Below, piece by piece: positions 34,815 through 43,689 of a DNA stretch of 64,000 nt. Source of the stretch: Lachnoclostridium sp. An138. GTDB lineage: Bacteria; Bacillota; Clostridia; Lachnospirales; Lachnospiraceae. The first letter of the stretch is position 1. The number at the start of each line of letters is the position of its first letter. The stretch spans positions 18,462 to 82,461 of the forward strand of contig NZ_NFLF01000016.1 in NCBI RefSeq assembly GCF_002160765.1, given 5' to 3'. Both the position numbers and the translations under genes were made by a program. The notes under the pieces are model-generated. The model saw only the letters and a program-made list of their open reading frames with translations. It was not told where the DNA came from and did no database searches.

Positions 34815-36293
34815 TCAGACTTTCAAATACGCGGCTGAATACTTCCGGTAGATCCTGTATTTGCTCTCATATTTCTTATAATTATCTTCCTGCGGTTCAA
34901 AATAGTGTACGCCTTTCACCATGTTTTTCCCAGCTTCATCCAAATCATGGTAAACCCCATTGCCAAGCCCCGCCAACATACAGGCTCCCAGAGAAGGCAG
35001 TTCAATATTGTCCATTCTTCCTACAGGAGCATGAATAAGATCTGCCCTAAGCTGCAGCAATTTGTCAGAGCGCGAACCACCACCGCCAAAATGCAGTCTA
35101 TGAAATGGTTCTTTCCTGGTAGAACGAATATACTCTACACAAGCCACAAACTGAAAAGCCAAGCTCTCCAGAATACTTTCAAAAATCATATCCGTTGTAG
35201 TCCCCAAACCCATGCCCAAAACAGCTCCATGAAAGGTTTCTGCATACGGCAAAAAAATCAAAGGGTTTTCCCCATCTAACGGAACATTTGCAATCAGCTT
35301 GCCTACATCTGCCTTCTCATCCTGCAGAATATATTTGCAGTACCATTCCAACAACGCTCCGGCCGTCGGGAATGCATCCATCACGGTATACTTCCCTTTA
35401 AACGGCGAATTATAACAGCAGGAAAAAATCAGTGAATCACCAAAATCATTACACCCGTCCACAAATGTATCTGAAAAATATCCAATCTGCTCATAAGTTC
35501 CCATGAGCACACCTAAAATATCAGAATGTTCCAGCTTTACGCCTGTGGAAAGCAGGGAAGCAGATACATCATGGCAGCCTATTGTAACCGGCAGTTCACA
35601 GGGAAGTTTTACAGATCCATAGGAAGATATCTTTCCAATCGCCGTGGCTGATTCCACAATATTTGTCCCAAGTTTTGCTTCAGGAATTCCCATAAGTTCC
35701 AGAAGTGGCTCTGACCAGTGTCCGCCTTTCACATCATAGGCCAATTTTCTCGCTGCCAGCGTCGTATCCTGTACTCCAGGTAACCCCAACCTGTGCATGA
35801 TATATTCTTGATTTGAATAGAATGCATAAGCTTTTTTAAATACTTCCGGTCTGTGTCGCTTTAACCACAATATTTTTGATACAGAGCTTAAGGTCGAAAG
35901 TGTATTTCCAGTAATACGAGCATATTCCTGAGCTCCTATCTCCTTATCCATCAATTCTACTTCCGACCGGGATCGTCCGCAAAATCCCGGGAGCATCGCA
36001 TAGAGAGCGTTCCCGTCCTTGTCCACCGGTGTAATACTGTCGCCAAAAAATGAGAAAGTTACAGCTAACAGCTCCAAATTTTCCGGTAACTTACGCATCA
36101 ACTCCTCTACAGCTGTTTCAGAAGCCTTCCATACTTCTTCCGCATTCAATTCTATCTCATTGGGACCCGGTGTATACCAACGGTATTTTCTACTGGTGCC
36201 CAATATCATTTCTGCTGTATCTCCATCAACCAGTGTCACATGCACATTTGAGGTTCCAAAATCCAACGCCAAAAACGCTCGTTTCCACTTCAA
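34815..36293 (-). CDS. FGGY-family carbohydrate kinase
   Basis: 492 residues. N-terminal ATPase motif LALDFGTSNVHVTLVD, substrate region with GNTLSTLSSVSKILWLKRHRPEVF, and C-terminal LHFGGGGSRSDKLLQLRADLIHAPV are standard for FGGY kinases of sugars and polyols. The start appears to be TTG 36293, right after an in-frame stop, with GGGGGGA 6-12 nt upstream; no ATG is available near. It lies 15 bp after the hydroxyacid dehydrogenase gene. Specificity cannot be read from sequence; it is divergent from XylB, AraB and GlpK by eye. Confidence 0.9.
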   Translation of the reverse strand: MKWKRAFLALDFGTSNVHVTLVDGDTAEMILGTSRKYRWYTPGPNEIELNAEEVWKASETAVEELMRKLPENLELLAVTFSFFGDSITPVDKDGNALYAMLPGFCGRSRSEVELMDKEIGAQEYARITGNTLSTLSSVSKILWLKRHRPEVFKKAYAFYSNQEYIMHRLGLPGVQDTTLAARKLAYDVKGGHWSEPLLELMGIPEAKLGTNIVESATAIGKISSYGSVKLPCELPVTIGCHDVSASLLSTGVKLEHSDILGVLMGTYEQIGYFSDTFVDGCNDFGDSLIFSCCYNSPFKGKYTVMDAFPTAGALLEWYCKYILQDEKADVGKLIANVPLDGENPLIFLPYAETFHGAVLGMGLGTTTDMIFESILESLAFQFVACVEYIRSTRKEPFHRLHFGGGGSRSDKLLQLRADLIHAPVGRMDNIELPSLGACMLAGLGNGVYHDLDEAGKNMVKGVHYFEPQEDNYKKYESKYRIYRKYSAAYLKV

Positions 36294-36308
36294 TCAATAT
36301 TCCCCCCG

Positions 36309-37349
36309 TCATCCATGCATTATGTGCTGCAGTTTTTCCCCTCTCGCATAGCGGGCCAAGTCTTCCGTCACAATCCCAATCGAAGCTTTAAAGGTTCCCT
36401 GACTTGTACCTGCCAGGTGCGCAGCCAGTGTCACATTATCCAGTTTACGTAACGGATGATCTACAGGCAAAGGTTCCTCCCTGAATACGTCCAAGACAGC
36501 TCCGCCAATTTTCTTTTCCTGAAGCGCCCTTATCAGTGCATCTTCATCTACCAGACCTGCCCTTGCTGTATTAACAAAAATTGCTGTCGGCTTCATCTGT
36601 GCAAACATTTCTGCATTAAACATATTTTTTGTCTGTTCGGTAAGCCGCGCATGAATCGAAACTACATCAGAAGTGCGAATCAATTCTTCCAGTCCCATAG
36701 GCTTGCAGCCGCACTCCAGAATTTTCTCATCCGCACAATAGGGATCATAAGCCGTCACTATTGTTCCAAAACTCTTCAGACGCGTGGCAATCTTATGCCC
36801 AATATCTCCAAAACCGATCAAGCCCACCTGGTAATCACACATGTTATAGGAATTCACAGAGTTTCCAAATTTTTTTGCCCAACCTCCACGTTTAATATCC
36901 TCATCTGTCCGCGCAATATTGCGAATTTCACAAATTATCGCTGCCACAGTAAAGTCAGCTACAGCAGTCGCTGCCCGCCCCGGCGCGTTGACCACTTGGA
37001 TGCCTTTTTCTTCAGCCGCCTTCATATTGATATTTTCCATTCCCGTCCTGCAAGTAGCGATTACTTTCAACCCCGGAGCTGAATCCATTAATCTTTTGCT
37101 AACCGGTGCAAAATGTGTCACCACAATTTCTGCATCTTTGACTGCGTCAAAGACTGCCGGATTTATTTCTGTTTTCTCCGGTCCATTTACTTCCACAGAC
37201 AACATAGATGCCTGATAACTGAGTTCATCCTCTCCAACTGTTTTTTCGATCAGTTCCACCGTATAGCCATACTGCTCCAGCTCGTAAAGCTTTTGCATCA
37301 TTTCTTTTGTAATTCCCAGATCATAGATTCCTACAATTTTTTTAGCCAT
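36309..37349 (-). CDS. D-isomer-specific 2-hydroxyacid dehydrogenase
   Basis: 346 residues. Rossmann GFGDIG (179-184), then catalytic Arg263 in NTARAG, Glu292 in FREEPL and His311 in LAAHLAGTS, the complete triad. It reduces a 2-oxoacid or oxidises a D-2-hydroxyacid with NAD(P). TAGGAGG precedes ATG 37349. In this operon it may act on a sugar-acid intermediate, which would make the imported compound an aldonate-like acid rather than a neutral sugar; this is speculative. Confidence 0.9.
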   Translation of the reverse strand: MAKKIVGIYDLGITKEMMQKLYELEQYGYTVELIEKTVGEDELSYQASMLSVEVNGPEKTEINPAVFDAVKDAEIVVTHFAPVSKRLMDSAPGLKVIATCRTGMENINMKAAEEKGIQVVNAPGRAATAVADFTVAAIICEIRNIARTDEDIKRGGWAKKFGNSVNSYNMCDYQVGLIGFGDIGHKIATRLKSFGTIVTAYDPYCADEKILECGCKPMGLEELIRTSDVVSIHARLTEQTKNMFNAEMFAQMKPTAIFVNTARAGLVDEDALIRALQEKKIGGAVLDVFREEPLPVDHPLRKLDNVTLAAHLAGTSQGTFKASIGIVTEDLARYARGEKLQHIMHG

Positions 37350-37370
37350 ATTGTCCTCCTAAGAAATATC

Positions 37371-38543
37371 CTATTTTGCCAGATCTACCCATCCTTTTAT
37401 ATAGTTAGGATCACTTGAATTCATCATAGTCTCAAGCACAGTATCCAGTGTGCAACAATTTGTCAAAAGCTTCTCCAAGTGAAGCTCTTTGTATTTGCAA
37501 AGCATATGGAAAGCTTTATTAAAAGCCATTGGAGTATTGACACTCATTCCAATATAAGTCGCATGCTTTGAACACAAATCTCTTGCCGGATCAAACTCTA
37601 TCGGACTTGTAGATGCAATATTGCCTACTTCCACCAGGGTTCCTACAGAACGCATCAGCTCGATCCCATCTCGAAATGCTCGTCCATTTCCGACACACTG
37701 AAATACTACATCCGCTCCAGCACCTCCGGTATAGGAACCAATAATCTCTTTTCTTTCTTCCAGGCTTTGTGTATGATAATTCAATATGCAGTCTGCATTC
37801 GAAATCTCCTGCGCTACTTTTAAACGCTCCGTTCTTCCTCCTGCGATTAAAATTTTGCTAACTCCCAGCATTCTTAGGCAGCCTGCTGTCAAAGCCCCTA
37901 TCTGTCCGTCACCAATAATTAAAGCAACAGACGCAGGATTCAGCACATCCTCAAGAACACCTGGAGAACGCCAGGCCAGTTCTACAGCACGCATAGCTAC
38001 TGCCATCGGATCCAGAAGAGATGCCACACTGCTTGGCATATCTTTGGGCACCTGCCAGACATAAGTTCCTGGCAGTATATACATATATTCAGAAAACCCC
38101 CCTTTGATATAAGGTTCTGTTTCCATCGAAGACGTCATAACCGGTTTCCCTGACATTCCCAGACACTCATAAGGCAGACCATATACAAAAGAATTTTCGC
38201 ACACACCACAGGCTCCTACGCCAAAACGAAGACAGCTGGTACAATTTCCACAGGTAATCCACGGATACAGGTTAATTCTGTCACCTATTTTCAGCCTACC
38301 AGTATAGCATTTGATTGTTTTATGTGCGTTTTTACCCATTTCTACAATAGTACCGCAAACCTCATGCCCTAAAATAGTCGGTACTGAAGGTTTATTATGA
38401 AATACGTGCAGGTCTGTTCCACAGATACTTGCAGCTTCCACTTTAATTATCATTCCATCATCTCTGCACTCTGGAAGTTGAACATCCATTACACGGATAT
38501 CCTCTTCTCCAACCCAGACAGCCGCTTTACATGTACCATTCAT
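37371..38543 (-). CDS. Zinc-dependent medium-chain alcohol/polyol dehydrogenase
   Basis: 390 residues. Catalytic zinc ligands are Cys41 (SICGTDLH) and His60-Glu61 (LGHEVCG). The structural zinc set is Cys98, 101, 104 and 112 in TCGNCTSCLRFGVGAC. NAD-binding IIGDGQIGALTAGCLRMLG follows. Such enzymes (threonine/sorbitol/xylitol dehydrogenase group) oxidise a secondary alcohol to a ketone. ATG 38543 has GAGGAG. It is the first catabolic enzyme after the transporter genes, consistent with oxidation of the imported substrate. Confidence 0.92.
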   Translation of the reverse strand: MNGTCKAAVWVGEEDIRVMDVQLPECRDDGMIIKVEAASICGTDLHVFHNKPSVPTILGHEVCGTIVEMGKNAHKTIKCYTGRLKIGDRINLYPWITCGNCTSCLRFGVGACGVCENSFVYGLPYECLGMSGKPVMTSSMETEPYIKGGFSEYMYILPGTYVWQVPKDMPSSVASLLDPMAVAMRAVELAWRSPGVLEDVLNPASVALIIGDGQIGALTAGCLRMLGVSKILIAGGRTERLKVAQEISNADCILNYHTQSLEERKEIIGSYTGGAGADVVFQCVGNGRAFRDGIELMRSVGTLVEVGNIASTSPIEFDPARDLCSKHATYIGMSVNTPMAFNKAFHMLCKYKELHLEKLLTNCCTLDTVLETMMNSSDPNYIKGWVDLAK

Positions 38544-38565
38544 GCGCTTTCTCCTCTCTTTCAAA

Positions 38566-39516
38566 CTAAAGTTTTACTTTCGCGTTTCTTTTTCTCTGTA
38601 AATTATCGAAAGTTACTGCTGCCAGCAAAACAATGCCCTTTACAACCCACTGCCAGTATTCATCCAGATTCATCAATGTCATACCATTGCTCAGCATACC
38701 CATAATCAGGACTCCAGCAATTACGTTAATCAGTTTTCCTTCACCGCCTGCCACACTGATGCCTCCAAGAACCGCTCCCGTAATGACATCCATCTCAAAT
38801 CCTTCACTAGTATTCGGCTGCCCCGAGTTAATACGTGACAACATAATTACCCCCGACAAGCCGGCAAAAAAACCGCTTAAGGTATAGATGATGATCTTAA
38901 TTTTCATAATATTTATACCAGAAAGTCTGGCCACTTCTTGATTTCCACCGATTGCATAGGTATACCTTCCGAACCGTGTCTGTTCTAAGAGCCACCAGCC
39001 AAACACAAAAATCAAAACCATTATAATAACTGGAATCGGGATTCCCAAAAGATATCCTTGACCCAGGGTCCGGATTTCCTCGGGAAGTCCATAGACCGGA
39101 ATTCCTGATGTAAGAATATAGGCTGCGCCTCTTGCCATTGTTTGCATAGCCAAAGTAGTAATCAACGCCGGTACTTCAAACCTGGCCACCATAATACCAT
39201 TGATCAAGCCACAGAAAGCTCCTACTGCCACGCCGATCAGCATCGCCGGAAAAATCGGCATGCCCGCTTCCGCTACCAGCTTAGCTGATACAACACCAAC
39301 TAGAGCTATAATGGAACCAACGGAAATGTCAATGCCTCCTGTCAACAGCACCATTGTCATCCCTACTGAACAAATTCCTGTCATCGAAACCTGTCGGCAA
39401 ATATTTAAAATGTTTCTCGAAGTCAAAAATGTATCTGTAATGAATGTAAAAAAAAGAATAATAACTACCAGAACCAGATACACAAATACTTTACTCATCG
39501 AAAATTTTTTTGTCAT
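38566..39516 (-). CDS. CUT2-type sugar ABC transporter permease (RbsC-like)
   Basis: 316 residues with 8-10 membrane helices. GMTMVLLTGGIDISVGSIIALVGV and YAIGGNQEVARLSGINIMKIK are the RbsC/AraH family signatures. It forms the membrane channel with the RbsA-like ATPase, 6 bp upstream, and receives substrate from the RbsB-like lipoprotein. It is immediately before the dehydrogenase gene. Length normal. Confidence 0.94.
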   Translation of the reverse strand: MTKKFSMSKVFVYLVLVVIILFFTFITDTFLTSRNILNICRQVSMTGICSVGMTMVLLTGGIDISVGSIIALVGVVSAKLVAEAGMPIFPAMLIGVAVGAFCGLINGIMVARFEVPALITTLAMQTMARGAAYILTSGIPVYGLPEEIRTLGQGYLLGIPIPVIIMVLIFVFGWWLLEQTRFGRYTYAIGGNQEVARLSGINIMKIKIIIYTLSGFFAGLSGVIMLSRINSGQPNTSEGFEMDVITGAVLGGISVAGGEGKLINVIAGVLIMGMLSNGMTLMNLDEYWQWVVKGIVLLAAVTFDNLQRKRNAKVKL

Positions 39517-39522
39517 ATTGCT

Positions 39523-41052
39523 TTACACCTCTTTTGCTTTATCGTTGGATGCCATCTCCAAGACAGTTTTCTGTATCTCTTTATTTCCTGTAATCTCATC
39601 TGCTTCCAGCTTTCCTGTCAGTCTGCCCTGATGCATTACCATAATCCTGTCCGACATACCAATCAGTTCCGGCATTTCCGAAGAAATCATTATTAAAGCT
39701 TTCCCCCGCTTTACAAGCTCGTTCATCAACATATAAATCTCGTATTTGGCTCCTACATCGATGCCTCGCGTCGGTTCATCAAGAATGATAATATCTGAAT
39801 CCATAACAAGCCATTTTGCAATTGCCACCTTCTGTTGATTTCCACCACTCAGATTTTTTACCAGCTGTTCCATTCCCGGTGTCTTAATCGACAACGCTTC
39901 TATATAGTCCTTCACCAGCTCTTTCTCTTTTTTTCTTTCTATGGAAAAATACTTTTCCAACTCTTTTAGCTTTACCAGTGAAATATTCTCCCGTACGGAT
40001 AACGTAAGAGACACCCCCTGTCCCTTTCTGTCTTCCGGTACCAAGCTTATCCCATGTCGTATAGCATCTGCCGGATTCCTGATTTCTACCTTACTGCCTT
40101 TAATATAGATATCTCCAGAACGTTTTTTATCAATTCCAAACAGAGCTCTCATCACTTCTGTTCGTCCGGCCCCTACAAGACCAGCAAATCCGAGAATCTC
40201 TCCCTTCCGTAAAGTAAAAGACACATCCTCAATATCAGTCGCCTCTGTGGACAGATGCTCTATTCTGAGGATCTCTCCGCCAATCTCTACATTTCTTTTA
40301 GGATATTCATCGCTCAATTCCCGGCCAACCATCAGCTTTACCAGTTCGTCCCTATTAGTTTCATTTGTATTTAAAGTCTTGATATATTGACCGTCTCGCA
40401 TAACCGTTATGCGATCTGAGATTTCAAACAGTTCTTCCAGCCGATGTGAAATATAAATAACAGATACACCTTCTTTTTTTAAAGAATGTATCATATCAAA
40501 CAGTATATTTACTTCTCTGGTAGACAATGGAGCTGTGGGTTCATCCATACACAGAACCTTTGCATTTTCCAAAATTGCTTTCGCAATTTCCACCAACTGT
40601 TTATATGCATTTGTAAGATCACAGACCCGAAGTTCCGGGTCAATATCTATTCCAAATTTTTGAAAGACTTCCTTCGTCTTGCTGATCATGGCTTTCTTAT
40701 CCCGGTTAGGCCCATGCATCAGTTCTTTCCCCAAGAACAGGTTTTCATAAATTTTCAGATACGGTACCAGGTTAAATTCCTGATAAACCATAGAGATCCC
40801 TTTATTCTTTGCCTCCAAAGGCGACAGGCTTGTTATCTTTTCCCCAAAAAGATAATATTCTCCGGAATCCATCGGCTGCGCCCCAGCAATAATTTTACAC
40901 AAAGTTGATTTTCCTGCTCCATTTTCACCTAAAAGCGCATGCACTTCCCCTTTTCGCAGTTCAAAATCTACATGATCCAGCGCTTTGACTCCCGGGTAAG
41001 CCTTGCAAATCTGATTCATTTTCAGACTGATTTCCTGGTTCAGTTTTTCCAA
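39523..41052 (-). CDS. CUT2-type sugar ABC transporter ATPase (RbsA/MglA-like)
   Basis: 509 residues, two tandem ATPase domains. The first has GENGAGKSTLC and VIYISHRLEELFEI. The second has the usual degenerate Walker A (GLVGAGRTEVMRALFG), signature LSGGNQQKVAIAKWL and Walker B DIIILDEPTRGIDVGAKYEIY. It drives uptake of a mono-saccharide-like substrate. The apparent start is TTG 41052, with GAGGAG upstream; a hairpin lies between rbsB and this gene. Confidence 0.94.
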   Translation of the reverse strand: MEKLNQEISLKMNQICKAYPGVKALDHVDFELRKGEVHALLGENGAGKSTLCKIIAGAQPMDSGEYYLFGEKITSLSPLEAKNKGISMVYQEFNLVPYLKIYENLFLGKELMHGPNRDKKAMISKTKEVFQKFGIDIDPELRVCDLTNAYKQLVEIAKAILENAKVLCMDEPTAPLSTREVNILFDMIHSLKKEGVSVIYISHRLEELFEISDRITVMRDGQYIKTLNTNETNRDELVKLMVGRELSDEYPKRNVEIGGEILRIEHLSTEATDIEDVSFTLRKGEILGFAGLVGAGRTEVMRALFGIDKKRSGDIYIKGSKVEIRNPADAIRHGISLVPEDRKGQGVSLTLSVRENISLVKLKELEKYFSIERKKEKELVKDYIEALSIKTPGMEQLVKNLSGGNQQKVAIAKWLVMDSDIIILDEPTRGIDVGAKYEIYMLMNELVKRGKALIMISSEMPELIGMSDRIMVMHQGRLTGKLEADEITGNKEIQKTVLEMASNDKAKEV

Positions 41053-41084
41053 AGCTTTTCACTCCTCGTCTTGTATTTACTCAT

Positions 41085-41129
41085 AAAAACAGCGGCTGCC
41101 AGAATACAGTCCATAGTCCAACAACCGCT
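41085..41129 (-). terminator. Partial terminator/processing hairpin after the binding-protein gene
   Basis: Minus strand AGCGGTTG pairs with CAGCCGCT, followed by GTTTTTATG. Its place between binding protein and ATPase genes suits excess production of the binding protein. Confidence 0.55.
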
Positions 41130-41166
41130 ATTTCTTCCTCAAGCAACTATCATCACGTCAGTTATT

Positions 41167-42177
41167 CTAATTAAGATATTCATCTACATTCTCTGCGCTT
41201 ACTGCACTTACAGGCACCATATATTCCGTGGGAATTTCTTCTCCATCTCTCAGTGCCAATGCATAATCTACAAACTGCTGTCCTGTCCCCACCGGATTCA
41301 GGGAAACAGTACCTCTGTAAATTGTACCCTCAGAAATCAATTCCAGAGCCTGTTCTGTTCCATCTACTCCACCCAAGAAGAAGTCTTCTCCAACACCCTG
41401 TGCAATGCAGGTCTCATAAGCTCCAAGAGCTCCAGAGTCATTGATCCCTATAATAGCTACCACATCAGGATAAGCTGCCAAAATATTTTCAGCTGCAGTG
41501 ATGCCCATGTCCGTCGTATGTGCATCAACTGTTGTAACACATTCTGCATTTGGTACATACTCTTTAATTCCTGCTTGAATTCCATTTTCGCGTCCGATGG
41601 TTTGCTCCAGAGCACTCTGCGTCAAAATTGCATATTGGCAGGTTGCATCTTCTCCAAATGTCTCTGCCATCCACTGTCCACAAATAGAGCCAATTGCTGT
41701 CCCCATCTCTATTTCATCTACATTCATGTTACAGGTTGCATCTTCATAAACCGTCGTATGTGTAATAACCGGTATTCCTGCCTCCTTTGCCTCTGCAATA
41801 ACTCCTGTCAAAGATGAAGAATCCACAGGGCCAACTACAATTACGTCAACACCTTGAGAAATAAAATTTTCCAGTGCGGACACCTGGGTAGCCGCGTCAG
41901 ACTTTCCATCTGTTACAACAGTCTGGATTCCAGCTTCTTCTCCTGCTGTTTGGAAGGAATTTGCAATGGCTGCCCAAAAATTGTTCGATAAATCCATGGG
42001 GCAGAAACCAACTGTGAAATCATCGTCAGATGATACCTCCGTAGCCTCTTCAGTCCCAGCTTCCTCAGTAGCTTCAGATTCTGATACTGTATTTTCCTCT
42101 GTTGAATCGGAAGAACCACATCCAGCTAATCCAAAAACTAATCCCAGTGCCAAAAGAATAGCCAAACTCTTTTTCAT
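41167..42177 (-). CDS. CUT2-type sugar-binding lipoprotein (RbsB-like)
   Basis: 336 residues. The signal peptide ends in the lipobox GLAGC (Cys20), followed by a Ser/Thr/Glu linker to ~50. The periplasmic-binding type I fold has FTVGFCPMDLSNNFWAAIANS, VDVIVVGPVDSSSLTGVI, DAHTTDMGITAAENILAAYPD and GINDSGALGAYE. ATG 42177 has GGAGG. It is the first gene of the sugar operon and fixes substrate choice; the ligand cannot be read from sequence. Confidence 0.94.
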   Translation of the reverse strand: MKKSLAILLALGLVFGLAGCGSSDSTEENTVSESEATEEAGTEEATEVSSDDDFTVGFCPMDLSNNFWAAIANSFQTAGEEAGIQTVVTDGKSDAATQVSALENFISQGVDVIVVGPVDSSSLTGVIAEAKEAGIPVITHTTVYEDATCNMNVDEIEMGTAIGSICGQWMAETFGEDATCQYAILTQSALEQTIGRENGIQAGIKEYVPNAECVTTVDAHTTDMGITAAENILAAYPDVVAIIGINDSGALGAYETCIAQGVGEDFFLGGVDGTEQALELISEGTIYRGTVSLNPVGTGQQFVDYALALRDGEEIPTEYMVPVSAVSAENVDEYLN

Positions 42178-42198
42178 TTGTTTTACCTCCATACATTA

Positions 42199-42225
42199 TT
42201 TTCGTTTTTAATAATTGCGCGCAAT
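42199..42225. promoter_or_regulatory. Candidate operators in the sugar-operon leader
   Basis: TTTTCGTTTTTA (42199-42210) recurs exactly at 42504-42515, upstream of the divergent deoR gene. DeoR-family sites are often TTTCGTTTT-like direct repeats. Next to it is a perfect palindrome ATTGCGCGCAAT (42214-42225). Both are in the transcribed leader and could block elongation or initiation. Confidence 0.55.
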
Positions 42226-42279
42226 ATTCGAAACATTTTCAAAAGATTTTTCTCGCTTTTCTTTTGATTTCGTAAGTTT

Positions 42280-42308
42280 ATTTTAACAAGTTAGATAGTT
42301 TGTGTCAA
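42280..42308 (-). promoter_or_regulatory. Sugar-operon promoter
   Basis: TTGACA (42303-42308), 17-bp spacer, TAAAAT (42280-42285). It gives a ~95-nt leader carrying the candidate operators. The whole 42178-42542 region is very AT-rich and gene-free. Confidence 0.85.
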
Positions 42309-42503
42309 CAATAAATTTTGTTTTTGTCTTATATTCACAATTTATTTGCTCATTTCTTTCATTTTTCCTTTCCTTTTTGTTTCTTTTTCACAATTCAAAA
42401 TTTTATTACTTTTGATTCCTATTTTTTATCTCTTTTCTTTATGCTTATTACCAGATTTTGCTTGATTTATATTATAATTTTGATATAATAATTTTAAGAT
42501 TTC

Positions 42504-42515
42504 TTTTCGTTTTTA
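42504..42515. promoter_or_regulatory. Second copy of the DeoR-type box
   Basis: TTTTCGTTTTTA identical to 42199-42210, 28 bp before the deoR ATG. Suggests autoregulation. Confidence 0.5.
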
Positions 42516-42542
42516 CCAAACAATTACCTAGACTTAGCGATT

Positions 42543-43373
42543 ATGAATAATAAAAACAACATTTCAAGGCAACATCGCCTAACACATGACGAAAAAAAAG
42601 CGTTTATTCTCGATGAACTAAATCAAAAGGGAAGCGTGCGTGTTTCCGATCTGAGTGAGCGCATGGGGTTATCAAGCGTTTCCATCCGAAACATGTTGAT
42701 TTCTCTGGAAAAAGAATATCTCCTCCAAAGAACTTGGGGCGGTGCCATCAAACCCATTGGCACAGCAAAGGAAATGTCCTATCATACACGAGAAACAAAG
42801 AATCTGGAAGAAAAGGCCGCGATTGCAAAGGTAGCCTATGACTGCATTGAAGAAGGCAACACAATATACATCGACAGTGGCACTACTACTTTCGAGCTCG
42901 TGAAGCTGATCCGTCGGATGCCCAAACAGAACATCCTAATCGCAACAAACGCTTTTGATCATGCCACTGCATTGATTGGAACAGAAGGAATAAGGATCAT
43001 TTTTGCAGGCGGTGAGATTCGTCACGACAGTCGAGCTACCAGTGGTCATTTTACAACGGACACTATCAGTAAAATGATCTTTGACAAAGTTTTCATTGGT
43101 ATTGAACATATTTCTTACGAACATGGCCTGACCACTCCCAATATCCAGGATGCAGAATTAAAGCAAACCATCCTAAATTCCGCTAAACAGTGCTTTGTTC
43201 TTGCTGATTATTCAAAATTCTGGGATGATTCTTTGATTCATGTAAAAGTGCCGCAGAAACTCTGCCAAGTCATTACTGACTGGCACATTACACGAGAAGA
43301 AATCAGGAAATTTGACGCCCGTGGAATTCACTGTATTCCGGCTCCTGATATTTCTGGAACTGAACAGACCTAG
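42543..43373 (+). CDS. DeoR-family transcriptional regulator of the sugar operon
   Basis: 276 residues. N-terminal HTH (RLTHDEKKAFILDELNQKGSV-type, recognition SSVSIRNMLISLEKEYLLQRTWGGA) is DeoR-like. The C-terminal sugar-phosphate-sensing domain has YIDSGTTTFELVKLI, IATNAF, FAGGEIR and DKVFIGIEHIS, ending near VLADYSKF. It probably represses the divergent operon and is released by a phosphorylated intermediate. No Shine-Dalgarno sequence is visible before ATG 42543, so initiation may be weak or leaderless. Next in-frame ATG would cut the HTH. Confidence 0.93.
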   Translation: MNNKNNISRQHRLTHDEKKAFILDELNQKGSVRVSDLSERMGLSSVSIRNMLISLEKEYLLQRTWGGAIKPIGTAKEMSYHTRETKNLEEKAAIAKVAYDCIEEGNTIYIDSGTTTFELVKLIRRMPKQNILIATNAFDHATALIGTEGIRIIFAGGEIRHDSRATSGHFTTDTISKMIFDKVFIGIEHISYEHGLTTPNIQDAELKQTILNSAKQCFVLADYSKFWDDSLIHVKVPQKLCQVITDWHITREEIRKFDARGIHCIPAPDISGTEQT

Positions 43374-43398
43374 ACGCAAAACAATAAAAACCATAAAT

Positions 43399-43441
43399 AA
43401 AAAGAGGATGTTCAAAAGTTACTTTTTGAATATCCTCTTTT
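43399..43441. terminator. Terminator after deoR
   Basis: A ~19-bp stem (43399-43417 with 43423-43441, GTTAC loop, one mismatch) flanked by A-run and T-run. Between it and rplQ there is only the rplQ terminator. Confidence 0.9.
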
Positions 43442-43586
43442 ATATATTCTCCTGTTTATTCCCTGAGTTCTATTTTCTCACTGCATCTATTTCATGCGTA
43501 TATCCATTATTCATATTATAAATCTATCACTTTTTCCAGTATTTCACTATTATGGCGCAGAGCAACCTGCAGGGCAAGAATACTCG

Positions 43587-43630
43587 AAAAAAACCCCCGA
43601 AGCTCAGGATAAACTCCTTCGCCTCGGGGG
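43587..43630 (-). terminator. Terminator of the rpmJ-rplQ operon
   Basis: Minus strand CCCCCGA pairs with TCGGGGG with an inner GAAGG stem, followed by TTTTTTT. It lies 60 bp after the rplQ stop. Confidence 0.92.
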
Positions 43631-43689
43631 CCTTCACCCGCCGCTGTCATTCACGCGCGGATTTCATTTTAAATTTCTTTTCGCTCTGC

